NCBI GenBank assembly: GCA_018771605.1
Contig: CP076324.1
Coordinates: forward strand, 434,001 to 498,000
DNA from: Aquificota bacterium
Lineage (GTDB): Bacteria; Aquificota; Aquificia; Aquificales; Aquificaceae
Reading direction: 5' to 3'
Length of the DNA stretch: 64,000 bases
Numbering within the stretch: position 1 is the stretch's first letter; each line of letters begins with the position of its first letter. The translations under genes and the position numbers were made by a program. The notes beneath the pieces were generated by a model, which saw only the letters and a program-made list of their open reading frames with translations, made no database searches and was not told where the DNA came from. This document shows, in pieces, positions 18,555 to 27,637 of the stretch.

Positions 18555-19448
18555 ATGAAGCTTTTTATGATAGGGTTGGGGAGGATGGGGCTTGGTATGT
18601 CAAGGAGGCTATCCAAAAAGGGGCATGAGGTTTTTGGCTACGATGTGAGCGTGGAGGCAAGGGAGAGGGCAAAGGAATACATAAGGGTTCTTGAGGGGCT
18701 TGAAGAGCTAAAGGAACAAGGGGAGAAGGTCCTCTGGCTTATGGTTCCTCATGGAGTTGTGGATGAAGCCATAAATAGCCTTAGGCCTTATTTGAAGGAA
18801 GGGGACATACTCGTAGACGGTGGGAACAGCCACTATAGAGACTCTCAGAGGAGGGCAAAGGAGTTAAAAGAAATAGGCGTTTATTTTCTTGATGTGGGTG
18901 TGAGCGGGGGAGTGTATGGAGAGGAGCTTGGCTACTGTCTTATGGTAGGGGGTGAAAGGGTAGCCTTTGAAAGGGTTGAGTCTCTTTTGAAGGATCTATC
19001 CTTTGAAGGCAGAGGCTATGCCTACCTTGGCCAATCTGGGGCTGGACACTTTGCCAAAATGGTTCATAACGGCATTGAGTATGCCTTTATGCAGGCCATA
19101 GGAGAGGGCTTTGAGCTTTTAAAGGAGAGTGGTTTTAACTACGATTTAAAAGAAGTGGCACGTATATACAACACGGGCAGTGTGATACGCAGCTGGCTTA
19201 TGGAGCTAACTCAGAAGGTCTTTGAGGACTTTGGAGACCTTGAGGCCTTGGAAGCCTATGTGGAAGACACGGGAGAGGGCCGTTGGACGGTGGAAGAGGC
19301 CATCAAAAGGGCTGTGCCAATGCCTACCATAGCGGAAGCCCTCTTTGCTCGCTTTAGGTCAAGGCAGAAAAACTCCTTTAGAGACAGGCTTTTGGCAGGC
19401 TTAAGATATGAGTTCGGAAGGCATCAAGTAAAGAAAAAGCATGAATAA
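18555..19448 (+). CDS. gnd: 6-Phosphogluconate dehydrogenase, short decarboxylating form
   Basis: Oxidises 6-phosphogluconate to ribulose 5-phosphate and CO2. The Rossmann start is MIGLGRMGLGMSRRL; DGGNSHYRDSQRR and GHFAKMVHNGIEYAFMQAIG are substrate-binding and catalytic blocks. Length 297 marks the short (GndA/YqeC-like) class, often NAD-linked. The TAAAAT box at 18542-18547, 7 nt before the ATG, suggests leaderless expression. It overlaps zwf by 8 bp, pairing the two oxidative pentose-phosphate dehydrogenases. Confidence 0.94.
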   Translation: MKLFMIGLGRMGLGMSRRLSKKGHEVFGYDVSVEARERAKEYIRVLEGLEELKEQGEKVLWLMVPHGVVDEAINSLRPYLKEGDILVDGGNSHYRDSQRRAKELKEIGVYFLDVGVSGGVYGEELGYCLMVGGERVAFERVESLLKDLSFEGRGYAYLGQSGAGHFAKMVHNGIEYAFMQAIGEGFELLKESGFNYDLKEVARIYNTGSVIRSWLMELTQKVFEDFGDLEALEAYVEDTGEGRWTVEEAIKRAVPMPTIAEALFARFRSRQKNSFRDRLLAGLRYEFGRHQVKKKHE

Positions 19449-20775
19449 AAGCTTTTCCCTTTTTATACTAGGTGGTACGGGAGATCTGGCAAAAAAGAAG
19501 CTTTTCCCATCCCTTTCAAGACTATATTCTAAGGGCTATCTTAATGGCCTTTATAAGGTCTATTCCTTGGCAAGGAGCAAAAGGGAAGACTGGGAGAAGA
19601 TAGTTTGCCAGCTTGACAGAGGCCTGGGAAAGCTTTGCAACTTTATACCCTTTGACGCAAAGGATTGGAACTCCTACCTTGAGCTTGGAAAGGTCATAAG
19701 CGAACTAAAAGGTCAAGAGCTTATATTCTTTTTATCACTTAGCCCTTACCTATTTGAGGACACTGTTAGGAACTTGGGAAGGCTTTTGAGGGATTTTACA
19801 AATCCAAGGAAAATAGTTGTAGAAAAGCCCTTTGGCTTTGACCTAAAATCTGCCCAAAGGCTAAACGACCTTCTTTACAGATACTTCATAGAGGATGAGA
19901 TATACCGTATAGACCACTTCTTGGGAAAGGATACCATACAAAACATCTTTTCTCTTAGGTTCTCCAACACCATCTTTGAAGGTATATGGAACAAAAACTT
20001 TATAGACCATGTGCAGATAGTGGCCCTTGAAAAGGTGGGCGTGGAAGGAAGGGGAGAGTTTTATGATAAGGTAGGTGCCATAAGGGACATGCTACAAAAC
20101 CATATGCTCCAAATGCTTGCCTTTACGGCCATGGAACCACCTGCCCTAATGGAAGAGAGGTTCATAAGGGATGAGAAGGTAAAGGTCCTAAAGAACACAA
20201 GGATAGAACGCCTCCTTAGGGGAAGGTATGAGGGCTACACTTTGGAGGTGGGCAACGAAAACTCAAAGACGGAGACCTTTGTGTGCGCCAAGGTGCTTGT
20301 GGAAAACTTCAGATGGCAAGGGGTTCCCTTTTACCTTATGACGGGAAAGGCCCTAAAGGAAAAGCTAACTCAGATAGTTATAGTCTTCAAGGAAATACCT
20401 CAGGGCCTCACCAGGCTTTTGGACTGCAAGCCTCAGCAAAACAAGATCATCTTTCAAATGGCTCCAGAGAGCAAGCTAACAATAGCCTTTGACCTTAGGC
20501 CGCCTACGGGAAAGCTTCTGTCTTGCCCTGTGGAAAGCCTTATGGAGTATAAGTTTCCCACCGAGTTTGAGGAAGCCTACGAGGTGCTTTTACTTGATAT
20601 AGTAGAGGGTGATAGGTCCCTCTTTATAAGAGGTGATGAGGTAGAGGCCCTATGGGAGATAGTCCAGCCATACCTTGACCAAGAAGATGATCCCTTTATC
20701 TATCCCAAAGGTGTAATGGTGCCTCAGCCTGCGGTAGAGTTTATAAAGGAGGAAGGTAAAGAATGGTTTTTATAG
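19441..20775 (+). CDS. zwf: Glucose-6-phosphate 1-dehydrogenase
   Basis: Oxidises glucose 6-phosphate to 6-phosphogluconolactone. The sequence has GGTGDLAKKKLFPSLSRLY (nucleotide binding), VVEKPFGFD, and the active-site block IYRIDHFLGKDTIQNI. Length 444 is slightly short but complete. It begins within gnd. No lactonase gene is visible next to it; at high temperature spontaneous hydrolysis could suffice (inference). Confidence 0.95.
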   Translation: MNKSFSLFILGGTGDLAKKKLFPSLSRLYSKGYLNGLYKVYSLARSKREDWEKIVCQLDRGLGKLCNFIPFDAKDWNSYLELGKVISELKGQELIFFLSLSPYLFEDTVRNLGRLLRDFTNPRKIVVEKPFGFDLKSAQRLNDLLYRYFIEDEIYRIDHFLGKDTIQNIFSLRFSNTIFEGIWNKNFIDHVQIVALEKVGVEGRGEFYDKVGAIRDMLQNHMLQMLAFTAMEPPALMEERFIRDEKVKVLKNTRIERLLRGRYEGYTLEVGNENSKTETFVCAKVLVENFRWQGVPFYLMTGKALKEKLTQIVIVFKEIPQGLTRLLDCKPQQNKIIFQMAPESKLTIAFDLRPPTGKLLSCPVESLMEYKFPTEFEEAYEVLLLDIVEGDRSLFIRGDEVEALWEIVQPYLDQEDDPFIYPKGVMVPQPAVEFIKEEGKEWFL

Positions 20776-20888
20776 GCATATAAGCTAAGTTTATAAATTC
20801 TATAAGTTTGGCTTATAAAGGCATAACAAAGTTGAAAGTTAAATTAGCAAGAAAGGGACATAATTTAATAATCACAGGAGGTTTGACT
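20776..20888. promoter_or_regulatory. Upstream region of soeA with TTATAA-rich inverted repeat
   Basis: 113 bp without a gene. TATAAGC (20779-20785) and GCTTATA (20811-20817) form a 7-bp inverted repeat, and two further TATAA-containing copies lie between. A CATAAT -10-like box near 20861 and CAGGAGGT (20876-20883) place the soeA start at ATG 20889. The inverted repeat resembles the GCTTATAA cluster before gatC, so a shared operator is possible but unproven. Confidence 0.35.
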
Positions 20889-23732
20889 ATGGAAATAGGT
20901 GGTAGCTTTTACGATAGGAAGGCCTATAGTACCTGTTATATGTGCGCCTGTAGATGTGGAATAGAAGTCTATGTAAGAAACAACAAGGTAGCCTACATAA
21001 AAGGAAACGATGCACACCCAACCAACAAAGGAGTCCTATGCGCCAAAGGTTCCTCCGGAATAATGAAAGAGTATAGCCCTGCCAGGTTAAGAAAGCCACT
21101 CTTGAGAGTTGGGCCAAGAGGCTCTGGGCAGTTTAAGGAGATAGAATGGGAGGAAGCCCTTCAGATAGCCACCCAGTGGATTGAAGAGGCTCGCAAAAAG
21201 GGGCCTTACAAAATAGCCTTTTTCACTGGCAGAGACCAGATGCAGCAGATAAACAGCTGGTTTGCATCCCAGCTTGGTACGGTTAACTGGGCAGCACACG
21301 GTGGTTTTTGCTCTGTTAACATTGCAGCAGCGGGCCTCTATTCTATCGGTGGTTCCTTCTGGGAGTTTGGAGAAGCGGATTTTGAAAACACCAAGTATTT
21401 TATGCTTATAGGTGTGGCCGAAGACCACTCTTCCAATCCCTTCAAGCTTGGCATTCAAGAGATGAAAAGAAAGGGTGGAAAGTTTGTGGTGGTAAACCCC
21501 GTAAGGTGGGGTTATGGAGCTGTAGCGGACGAGTGGGTACCCATAAAACCGGGCACAGATGGCGCCTTCTTTATGGGTATAATGCATGCGCTTTTCAAAT
21601 ACAACCTGGTAAACTGGGATTTTCTAAGAGAATATACCAACGCATCTTGGCTTGTAATTCAGGCTCCCGGCACTCCAAAGGATGGACTCTTTTATAGGAA
21701 CCAAGAAGGCAAGCCCATGGTCTTTGACAAAAAGTCCCAGTCCTTTAAGCCTGCAGACAGGGTAGTGCCAGAGGACTTAGACCCTGCCTTTATAGGTGAA
21801 TTTACCACGCCAGAGGGCTACAGAGTAAGACCAGCCTTTGACATCTTTGCAGAGAGGCTTGTAAAAGACTATAGCCCAGAAAAAGTAGAGAAGATAACGG
21901 GCATACCCGCCAAGGATATAGAAAGGATAGCCAAGGAGATGGGCACCATAGCCCTATACCACCCCATAGAGCTTCCCATAGAGTGGGTGGACGTTTGGGG
22001 AAGAAAACACAAAAAGGTTATAGGAAGGCCCGTATCCTTCCATGTTATGAGAGGAGTGGCATCCCACACCAACGGCTTTCAGACGGCCAGGGCTATCTTC
22101 CTCCTTATGATGATGCTGGGAGTGGTGGATGTGCCAGGAGGCTTTTTAAACAAGCCACCCTATCCCAAGCACATTGAGGACCTACCAAAGCCTTATAAGA
22201 TCACAAGGCCCGATGAGATAAAGTATGGAGAGGTTTACCCAGGCCCACACCTTGGATACCCACAAAGCCCAGATGACCTTTTGGTGGACGAGAAGGGCAA
22301 CCCAGTTAGAATAGACCATGCTTATAGCTGGTGGTTCCCACTTACAGCCCACGGCTGTATTCAAAACGTTATCCCTGCTGCATATGAAAGAAATCCTTAC
22401 GGTATAGAAGTCTTGATGATATACATGGCAAACATGGCTTGGAACTCTTCCCAAAATATTCCTTACATTATAGAAGCCTTAACCGCCACAGACCCAGCTG
22501 GCAACTACATAATTCCAAAAATAATAACCATAGACGCCTTTTACAGCGAGCAAGTGGCTTATTCCGACTTGGTTCTTCCAGATGCCACATACCTTGAGCA
22601 ATGGTTTGCCCTTTCTTTGCTTGACAGGCCACCCTCTGCAGTGGATGGTCCTGTGGATGCCTTGAGACATCCTATCATAAACCCGCAAGAAAACGGCTAC
22701 GACGTGAGAGGTTGGGGAGATGTAATGGTAGAGCTTGGCTCAAGGCTTAAGCTTCCCGGCTTTGTAAACCCAGATGGTTCAAGGAAGTATAAGGACTTTA
22801 AGGACTTTCTTATAAACTGGCAGATAAGGCCGGGAGTGGGAGCCTTGGCAGGATGGCGTGGCAAAAACGGAGACAAGCACTTTGTAGGAGAACCAAACCC
22901 CAACCAGCTTGAAATGTACATAAAGAATAAGGGCTTTTTCTACTACAAGCTCCCGGAAAACATGAGATACTACAGGCATGCCAACAAAGACTACCAAGAA
23001 TGGGCAGTGAGCGTAGGCTTTATGAAAAAAGTGGCGCCCATAATCTTTAACTTCTACCTTGAGACCTTACAGACCTTTAGGCTTGCCGGCCAAGGCCTGT
23101 GGGAGGGTAAAAATCAACCACACAACGACCCTATATTGAGGGAAAGGCTTATAAAGTACTTTGACCCTCTACCCTTCTGGTATCCACCCTTTGAGGAAGA
23201 GGTTTCCGGAAAGGACTACCCCCTTTATGCCTTTACTCAAAGGCCCCAATGGATGTATCACTCTTGGGACTCACAAAACGCATGGCTAAGACAAATATCT
23301 TCAAGGAACTACCTTTACATGAACCCAAAAACGGCGGAAAAGCTTGGCATAAAGCACCTAGACTGGGTTTGGGTAGAGTCAAGGATAGGAAAGGTAAAAT
23401 GCCAGGTCTTTTTGACAGAAACCACAGAACCCAACTCCGTATGGACCTGGAACGCCATAGGCAAGATGAAAGGCACTTGGGGTCTAAAGCCACAAGCAGA
23501 AGAAGGACACGAAGGATTTCTGCTAAACCATGTAATACCCCACTCAATAAAGATAGGAGGGAGGGAAATCTTTTATGGAGACCCCATTACAGGACACTTT
23601 GCCTGGTTTGACACTAAGGTGAAGGTTTATAAAGCTCAAGACCAAACGCCAGAAACCGCACCCCAGTTTGAGGTAAAACCTCTACCTTATATAGAAGAAA
23701 GGTGGGTGCCCGTCCTGAGGTATAAGCCGTGA
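20889..23732 (+). CDS. soeA: Molybdopterin oxidoreductase, SoeA-like sulfite dehydrogenase catalytic subunit
   Basis: Large Mo-bis-MGD enzyme of the DMSO-reductase/CISM family, 947 aa. Near the start CYMCACRCGIEV and GVLCAKG give the CxxCxxxC...C ligands of a [4Fe-4S] cluster. HGGFCSVNIAAAGLYSIGGS places a cysteine where Mo is ligated. No Tat signal is present, as in the cytoplasmic SoeA that oxidises sulfite to sulfate. ATG 20889 has an ideal ribosome binding site; the upstream TTG at 20808 has none. The Fe-S partner is at 24664, after two inserted genes. Assignment to Soe rather than a polysulfide/thiosulfate reductase is likely, not certain. Confidence 0.8.
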   Translation: MEIGGSFYDRKAYSTCYMCACRCGIEVYVRNNKVAYIKGNDAHPTNKGVLCAKGSSGIMKEYSPARLRKPLLRVGPRGSGQFKEIEWEEALQIATQWIEEARKKGPYKIAFFTGRDQMQQINSWFASQLGTVNWAAHGGFCSVNIAAAGLYSIGGSFWEFGEADFENTKYFMLIGVAEDHSSNPFKLGIQEMKRKGGKFVVVNPVRWGYGAVADEWVPIKPGTDGAFFMGIMHALFKYNLVNWDFLREYTNASWLVIQAPGTPKDGLFYRNQEGKPMVFDKKSQSFKPADRVVPEDLDPAFIGEFTTPEGYRVRPAFDIFAERLVKDYSPEKVEKITGIPAKDIERIAKEMGTIALYHPIELPIEWVDVWGRKHKKVIGRPVSFHVMRGVASHTNGFQTARAIFLLMMMLGVVDVPGGFLNKPPYPKHIEDLPKPYKITRPDEIKYGEVYPGPHLGYPQSPDDLLVDEKGNPVRIDHAYSWWFPLTAHGCIQNVIPAAYERNPYGIEVLMIYMANMAWNSSQNIPYIIEALTATDPAGNYIIPKIITIDAFYSEQVAYSDLVLPDATYLEQWFALSLLDRPPSAVDGPVDALRHPIINPQENGYDVRGWGDVMVELGSRLKLPGFVNPDGSRKYKDFKDFLINWQIRPGVGALAGWRGKNGDKHFVGEPNPNQLEMYIKNKGFFYYKLPENMRYYRHANKDYQEWAVSVGFMKKVAPIIFNFYLETLQTFRLAGQGLWEGKNQPHNDPILRERLIKYFDPLPFWYPPFEEEVSGKDYPLYAFTQRPQWMYHSWDSQNAWLRQISSRNYLYMNPKTAEKLGIKHLDWVWVESRIGKVKCQVFLTETTEPNSVWTWNAIGKMKGTWGLKPQAEEGHEGFLLNHVIPHSIKIGGREIFYGDPITGHFAWFDTKVKVYKAQDQTPETAPQFEVKPLPYIEERWVPVLRYKP

Positions 23733-24280
23733 AGGTAGTAGAAAAGAAAAGATACACCATTGAGGACTACGAGCGCTTGCCAGAAGGAAGTCCATACCAA
23801 CTGATAGAAGGAGAACTTGTCATGAGCCCAGCGCCAGGTTATGAGCATCAAGAAACAGAGAAGAGATTTTTTATCAAGCTATACGAGCTTGTGGAAAAGA
23901 CAAAAAAAGGCAAAGTTTTTATAGCTCCTTTTGATGTCTACCTTGACCAAGAGAACGCCTATCAGCCTGATATAGTGGTGTTGCTTGAAGGTTCAAAAGC
24001 AAAGATAAGCCAAAAAGGTATAGAAGGAGCACCTGACATTGTTGTGGAAATACTCTCACCTTCAACAGCCTATTATGACCTGACGGAGAAAAAAGAAGTT
24101 TATGAGCGCTCAGGCGTTAAAGAATACTGGATTGTAGACCCAAAAAGAAAGACCTTTGAGGTTTACGCCAACTCCCAAGAAGGCTTTAAGCTCATATCCA
24201 AAGCAAAAGAAAAGGGCTCTGTAAAGTCTGAACTTCTGGGTATAGATTTAGACCTGAAAGAAGTATTTGGTGAGGTGTAA
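23729..24280 (+). CDS. Uma2-family (DUF820) PD-(D/E)XK nuclease-fold protein
   Basis: 183 aa. The family core is clear: YERLPEGSPYQLIEGELVMSP, YQPDIVVLLEG, then PDIVVEILSPSTAYYDLTEK and GVKEYWIVDPK, which supplies the D...ExL...K residues of the nuclease fold. Members are common in cyanobacteria and Aquificales, but their biological role is unknown. The start GTG overlaps the soeA stop by 4 bp, so it is cotranslated with the oxidoreductase, an unexpected position between soeA and soeB. Confidence 0.85.
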   Translation: MKVVEKKRYTIEDYERLPEGSPYQLIEGELVMSPAPGYEHQETEKRFFIKLYELVEKTKKGKVFIAPFDVYLDQENAYQPDIVVLLEGSKAKISQKGIEGAPDIVVEILSPSTAYYDLTEKKEVYERSGVKEYWIVDPKRKTFEVYANSQEGFKLISKAKEKGSVKSELLGIDLDLKEVFGEV

Positions 24281-24283
24281 GCG

Positions 24284-24661
24284 ATGCCTTTGACTAAGCT
24301 TTCTGAGTTGGTAAAGGATGCGGACATTTACATATCTCAGCACGCTCTTTACATAAACAAGCTGGAAAGAGCTATAAAGGAAGGCAAACCCTTTGAGCAC
24401 AAGGACTGCCATAGCTGTAATTTTGGCAAAAGGTGGGATGAGTTGGTAGCTCCAGTAAAGGGGGAACTTCCAGAAGATGTAATGGCTGTATTGGAAGAGA
24501 TAGAGAGTATTCACTGTGAATTTCATGAGATTAGCATGCAAATAGATTTAGAAAACAGGAAGGAAACTGATGCGGAAAACCTTAAGAGAATGAAAGAATT
24601 GTCAACTAAACTTTTTCAAAAACTTTTATCTCTAAAACAGCTAATTAATAAGGAGGCTTAG
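24284..24661 (+). CDS. Stand-alone CZB zinc-binding protein (paralogue)
   Basis: 125 aa, the same layout as the protein at 11978-12364: His20 in YISQHALYINKLERAI, HKDCHSCNFGKRWDEL and IHCEFHEISMQ. These are the expected zinc ligands of CZB. It lies 3 bp after the Uma2 gene and 2 bp before soeB, so it is part of the sulfite dehydrogenase transcript. A role as a zinc or redox sensor or as an assembly factor for the enzyme is inference only. Confidence 0.8.
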   Translation: MPLTKLSELVKDADIYISQHALYINKLERAIKEGKPFEHKDCHSCNFGKRWDELVAPVKGELPEDVMAVLEEIESIHCEFHEISMQIDLENRKETDAENLKRMKELSTKLFQKLLSLKQLINKEA

Positions 24662-24663
24662 GC

Positions 24664-25362
24664 ATGGCACAGTTTGCACTTGTAATAGACCTAAACACAT
24701 GCGTTGGCTGTCATGCCTGCGCTACCAACTGTAAGGAGTGGAACACTCAAGCTGCCTTTGGTCCCCTTTCCGACTTTGACCCTTACGGAAGGGAGCCACA
24801 GGGCGTTTGGTATAACAGGATAATGACTTATGAAATGGGTGAATTTCCAAACACTCAAGTCTTTCACCTTCCCAAATCCTGCCTTCACTGCCAAGATGCT
24901 CCCTGCGTGCCTGTATGCCCCACTGGAGCCAGCTACAAAAGGGAACAGGATGGCATTGTTTTGGTAAACTATGATGATTGTATAGGCTGTAAGCTATGCT
25001 CTTGGTCCTGCCCCTACGGCTGTAGGGAGTTTGATGAGGCCGACAAGGTGATGAAAAAATGCACCCTTTGCATAGATAGGATTTACGATGAATCTCTGCC
25101 CCCAGAACACAGAAAGCCTGCTTGCGTGCTAACATGTCCAGCAAGGGCAAGGTTCTTTGGAGATATAGAAGACCCCAACAGTGAAGTATATAAGGTCATA
25201 AAAGAGAGGAACGGCTTTGTCCTCTTCCCAGACATGGGCACAAACCCCGGAAACCACTACTTGCCAAGGACAGAAACAAAGATACACGTGGATGAACACC
25301 TTCTAAAGCACGACAACCCGCTCTTTTTGGAGGTTTTAAGAAGACATCACGTGGGTACATAA
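24664..25362 (+). CDS. soeB: Ferredoxin-like electron-transfer subunit, SoeB-like
   Basis: 232-aa protein with four [4Fe-4S] binding motifs: CVGCHACATNCKEW, CLHCQDAPCVPVCPTGAS, CIGCKLCSWSCPYGC and CTLCIDRI with CVLTCPARARFFGD. This is the DmsB/PsrB/SoeB pattern; the GPLSDFDPYGREPQGVWYNR insert and the C-terminal NHYLPR favour SoeB. It passes electrons from SoeA to a membrane partner. AAGGAGG precedes the ATG. No NrfD/DmsC-type membrane subunit follows; the next 440 bp are non-coding, so a SoeC must be encoded elsewhere or be absent. Confidence 0.85.
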   Translation: MAQFALVIDLNTCVGCHACATNCKEWNTQAAFGPLSDFDPYGREPQGVWYNRIMTYEMGEFPNTQVFHLPKSCLHCQDAPCVPVCPTGASYKREQDGIVLVNYDDCIGCKLCSWSCPYGCREFDEADKVMKKCTLCIDRIYDESLPPEHRKPACVLTCPARARFFGDIEDPNSEVYKVIKERNGFVLFPDMGTNPGNHYLPRTETKIHVDEHLLKHDNPLFLEVLRRHHVGT

Positions 25363-25392
25363 GCTTCATAAGTTATAAAGGCCTCCGGCGGA

Positions 25393-25497
25393 ATGCTGGG
25401 GCCTCTTGCTATCACCAAAAGACTTGCCTATAATGATGTAGCCTTGCAGAAAAAGCTGGAGTTAAAAGAAGAGCTAAGGAAAGAACTTATAAAGTAG
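25393..25497 (+). pseudogene. Remnant of a coiled-coil protein gene
   Basis: A 34-codon frame whose last 20 residues (DVALQKKLELKEELRKELIK) match the middle of the coiled-coil protein at 18159-18530 (DVALQKKLELKEELTKELIT). Here a TAG follows, and both the N-terminal helix and the C-terminal membrane segment are missing. The first 14 codons do not match. Best explained as a decayed copy; translation of a 34-aa peptide cannot be excluded. Confidence 0.6.
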
Positions 25498-25566
25498 TTG
25501 TAAATATTTGAAGCAAAAGCTAAGTGGGCTATCCTTAGTTAGTGTGCCTAATTTTACATCCTTGGC

Positions 25567-25789
25567 AAAAAATAAATGAGACAATACGCCGGGTGAGAAA
25601 TTCGCCCTTTGTAGGGGCAGGTTTTAAACCTGCCAGATTATAAAACATTGGGCGGGTCAAAGACCAGTAGGTTTTTTATTAGTAGTTGCACAGATGCCGT
25701 GCTTCTAAATTTCTTGTCTCATTTATTTTTTTTAACAAAAAGGTATAATGGCATCACCTTTGCCTAATTAATTTCTCACCCAACGTATT
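25567..25789. repeat. Two interleaved inverted repeats with a central palindrome (MITE/REP-like)
   Basis: Pair A is an exact 18-bp inverted repeat: 25567-25584 and 25714-25731. Pair B is an 18/20 inverted repeat: 25583-25602 and 25770-25789. The order A-B-A'-B' is interleaved. Between them, 25616-25634 is a near-perfect palindrome (GGCAGGTTTTAAACCTGCC). Together they fill most of the gap before leuS. It is probably a mosaic of small mobile repeats; a structured 5' RNA is the alternative. Confidence 0.6.
25744..25749 (+). promoter_or_regulatory. Candidate -10 box for leuS
   Basis: A consensus TATAAT lies 54-77 bp before the two possible leuS start codons, between the right arms of the inverted repeats. 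No good -35 stands at 17 bp. If used, the promoter was probably supplied or moved by the repeat element. Confidence 0.4.
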
Positions 25790-25820
25790 ACTTGGTGTTT
25801 TAATGGTTATAATAAAACTC

Positions 25821-27632
25821 ATGGAATACAAGCCTCAAGATATAGAAGCCAAGTGGCAAAGGACTTGGGAAGAGCAAGGGCTTTTCAAAGCAAAGGAAGA
25901 GGGAAAAAAGATTTATGTTCTTGAGATGTTCCCTTATCCATCTGGCCGTATTCATATGGGCCACGTGAGGAACTACACCATAGGCGATGCCATAGCCAGG
26001 TTTTTGAGGTTTAAGGGCTATTCAGTTTTGCATCCCATGGGCTGGGATGCCTTTGGCCTTCCGGCAGAAAACGCAGCCATAAAACATGGAGTGCATCCTG
26101 CAGACTGGACCTACGAAAACATAGCCTATATGAAAAGACAGCTAAAAAGCCTTGGCTTTTCCTACGATTGGGACAGGGAGATAGCCACATGCGACCCAGA
26201 ATACTACAAGTGGAACCAGTGGATCTTTTTAAAGTTCCTTGAGCATGGCCTTGCCTACAGGAAGTCTGCGGAGGTAAATTGGTGCCCAAACGATGAGACG
26301 GTGCTTGCCAACGAGCAGGTAATAGATGGAAGATGCTGGAGGTGTGGAACTCCCATAGTAAGAAAGGAAGTGCCCTCTTGGTATTTAAAGATTACCGCCT
26401 ACGCGGAAAGACTTTTGGAGGACCTAAAGGAGCTGGAAGGTAAGTGGCCCGAAAGGGTAATAGCCCAGCAGAAAAACTGGATAGGAAGGTCGGAAGGTGC
26501 CCTTCTTAAGTTCTTTGTGGAAGACACAGCCATAGAGGTCTTTACCACAAGGCCAGATACAGTCTTTGGTGCCACCTTTGTGGTCCTGGCCCCAGAACAT
26601 CCTTTGACCCTAAAACTGGCAAAAAGCCCAGAGGTGAAGGCTTTTGTAGAAAGGATGAAGCAAAAGTCCACAAGGGAGAGAGGGATAGAGGAGGAGAAGG
26701 AAGGAGTCTTTTTAGGCGTTTATGCGGTAAACCCAGCCACTGGAGAGAAGATACCCGTATGGACGGCCAACTACGTGCTTTATGAGTATGGTACCGGCGC
26801 CATTATGTGCGTGCCAGCCCATGACCAGAGGGACTACGAGTTTGCCATAAAGTATGGCCTTCCCATAAAACAGGTTATAAAGCCCTACCAGGGAGAGGCA
26901 CCAAAGGACAGGGCCTATGAGGACCCGGGCATTCTAATAAACTCAGCCCAGTTTAGCGGTATGGACTCCACAGAGGCAAAAAAAGCTATTACCCAGTGGC
27001 TAAAGGATAAGGGCTTAGGCGATTTTAAGATAACCTACAGGCTAAGGGACTGGAACATATCAAGGCAAAGATATTGGGGCACACCCATTCCAGTGGTCTA
27101 CTGCGACCACTGCGGCATTGTGCCGGTGCCAGAGGGCCAGCTTCCTGTGATGCTCCCCTATAAGGTGGAGATAACGGGCCATGGAAACCCATTGGAAAAG
27201 GTGCCCGACTTTGTCCATACCACATGCCCCAAGTGTGGAAGGCCTGCAAAAAGAGAAACGGATACCATGGACACCTTCTTTGACTCCAGCTGGTACTTTT
27301 TGAGGTTCTGCGACCCAAAAAACGCACAAAGACCCTTTGACCCAGAAAGGGTGGAGTTTTGGATGCCCGTGGACCTCTACATAGGCGGTATAGAGCATGC
27401 GGTCCTGCACCTTCTTTATGCACGCTTTTTCCAAAAGTTCCTCTACGACCTTGGACTTGTAAAGGACAAGGAGCCTTTCCTAAGGCTTATAACCCAAGGC
27501 ATGGTCCTCAAAAGATGGGTAAGCATAGAAAGGTTTTTAAAATACTTAGAAGAAAAATACGGCGTGGAAAACCTTGAGGAAAGAGAACTGGAGGAGCTTG
27601 TGGAGCTTATAAAAAGGGATATGAAAGGGTAG
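25821..27632 (+). CDS. leuS: Leucyl-tRNA synthetase alpha subunit (split enzyme)
   Basis: Charges tRNA(Leu) with leucine. Residues near 40-55 hold the HIGH-type motif ([15 protein letters not shown]); the CP1 editing domain includes [14 protein letters not shown]; zinc-type cysteines and [16 protein letters not shown] follow. The protein ends about 600 residues in, after [10 protein letters not shown], before any KMSKS motif. In Aquifex the enzyme is naturally split into alpha and beta polypeptides, with KMSKS and anticodon-binding parts in beta, so this is the alpha subunit and not a broken gene. ATG 25821 fits the family start; ATG 25803 is in frame. Neither has a clear ribosome binding site. 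Confidence 0.93.
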   Translation: MEYKPQDIEAKWQRTWEEQGLFKAKEEGKKIYVLEMFPYPSGRIHMGHVRNYTIGDAIARFLRFKGYSVLHPMGWDAFGLPAENAAIKHGVHPADWTYENIAYMKRQLKSLGFSYDWDREIATCDPEYYKWNQWIFLKFLEHGLAYRKSAEVNWCPNDETVLANEQVIDGRCWRCGTPIVRKEVPSWYLKITAYAERLLEDLKELEGKWPERVIAQQKNWIGRSEGALLKFFVEDTAIEVFTTRPDTVFGATFVVLAPEHPLTLKLAKSPEVKAFVERMKQKSTRERGIEEEKEGVFLGVYAVNPATGEKIPVWTANYVLYEYGTGAIMCVPAHDQRDYEFAIKYGLPIKQVIKPYQGEAPKDRAYEDPGILINSAQFSGMDSTEAKKAITQWLKDKGLGDFKITYRLRDWNISRQRYWGTPIPVVYCDHCGIVPVPEGQLPVMLPYKVEITGHGNPLEKVPDFVHTTCPKCGRPAKRETDTMDTFFDSSWYFLRFCDPKNAQRPFDPERVEFWMPVDLYIGGIEHAVLHLLYARFFQKFLYDLGLVKDKEPFLRLITQGMVLKRWVSIERFLKYLEEKYGVENLEERELEELVELIKRDMKG

Positions 27633-27637
27633 AAAAG

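Noticed and set aside
20808-20888. N-terminal extension of soeA from TTG 20808
   Set aside because: The extra 27 residues have no ribosome binding site and no match to a Tat signal; ATG 20889 has CAGGAGGT at ideal spacing.
25821-27632. leuS as a truncated pseudogene
   Set aside because: The stop position matches the natural alpha/beta split of leucyl-tRNA synthetase known in Aquifex, and the frame is intact with good motifs.
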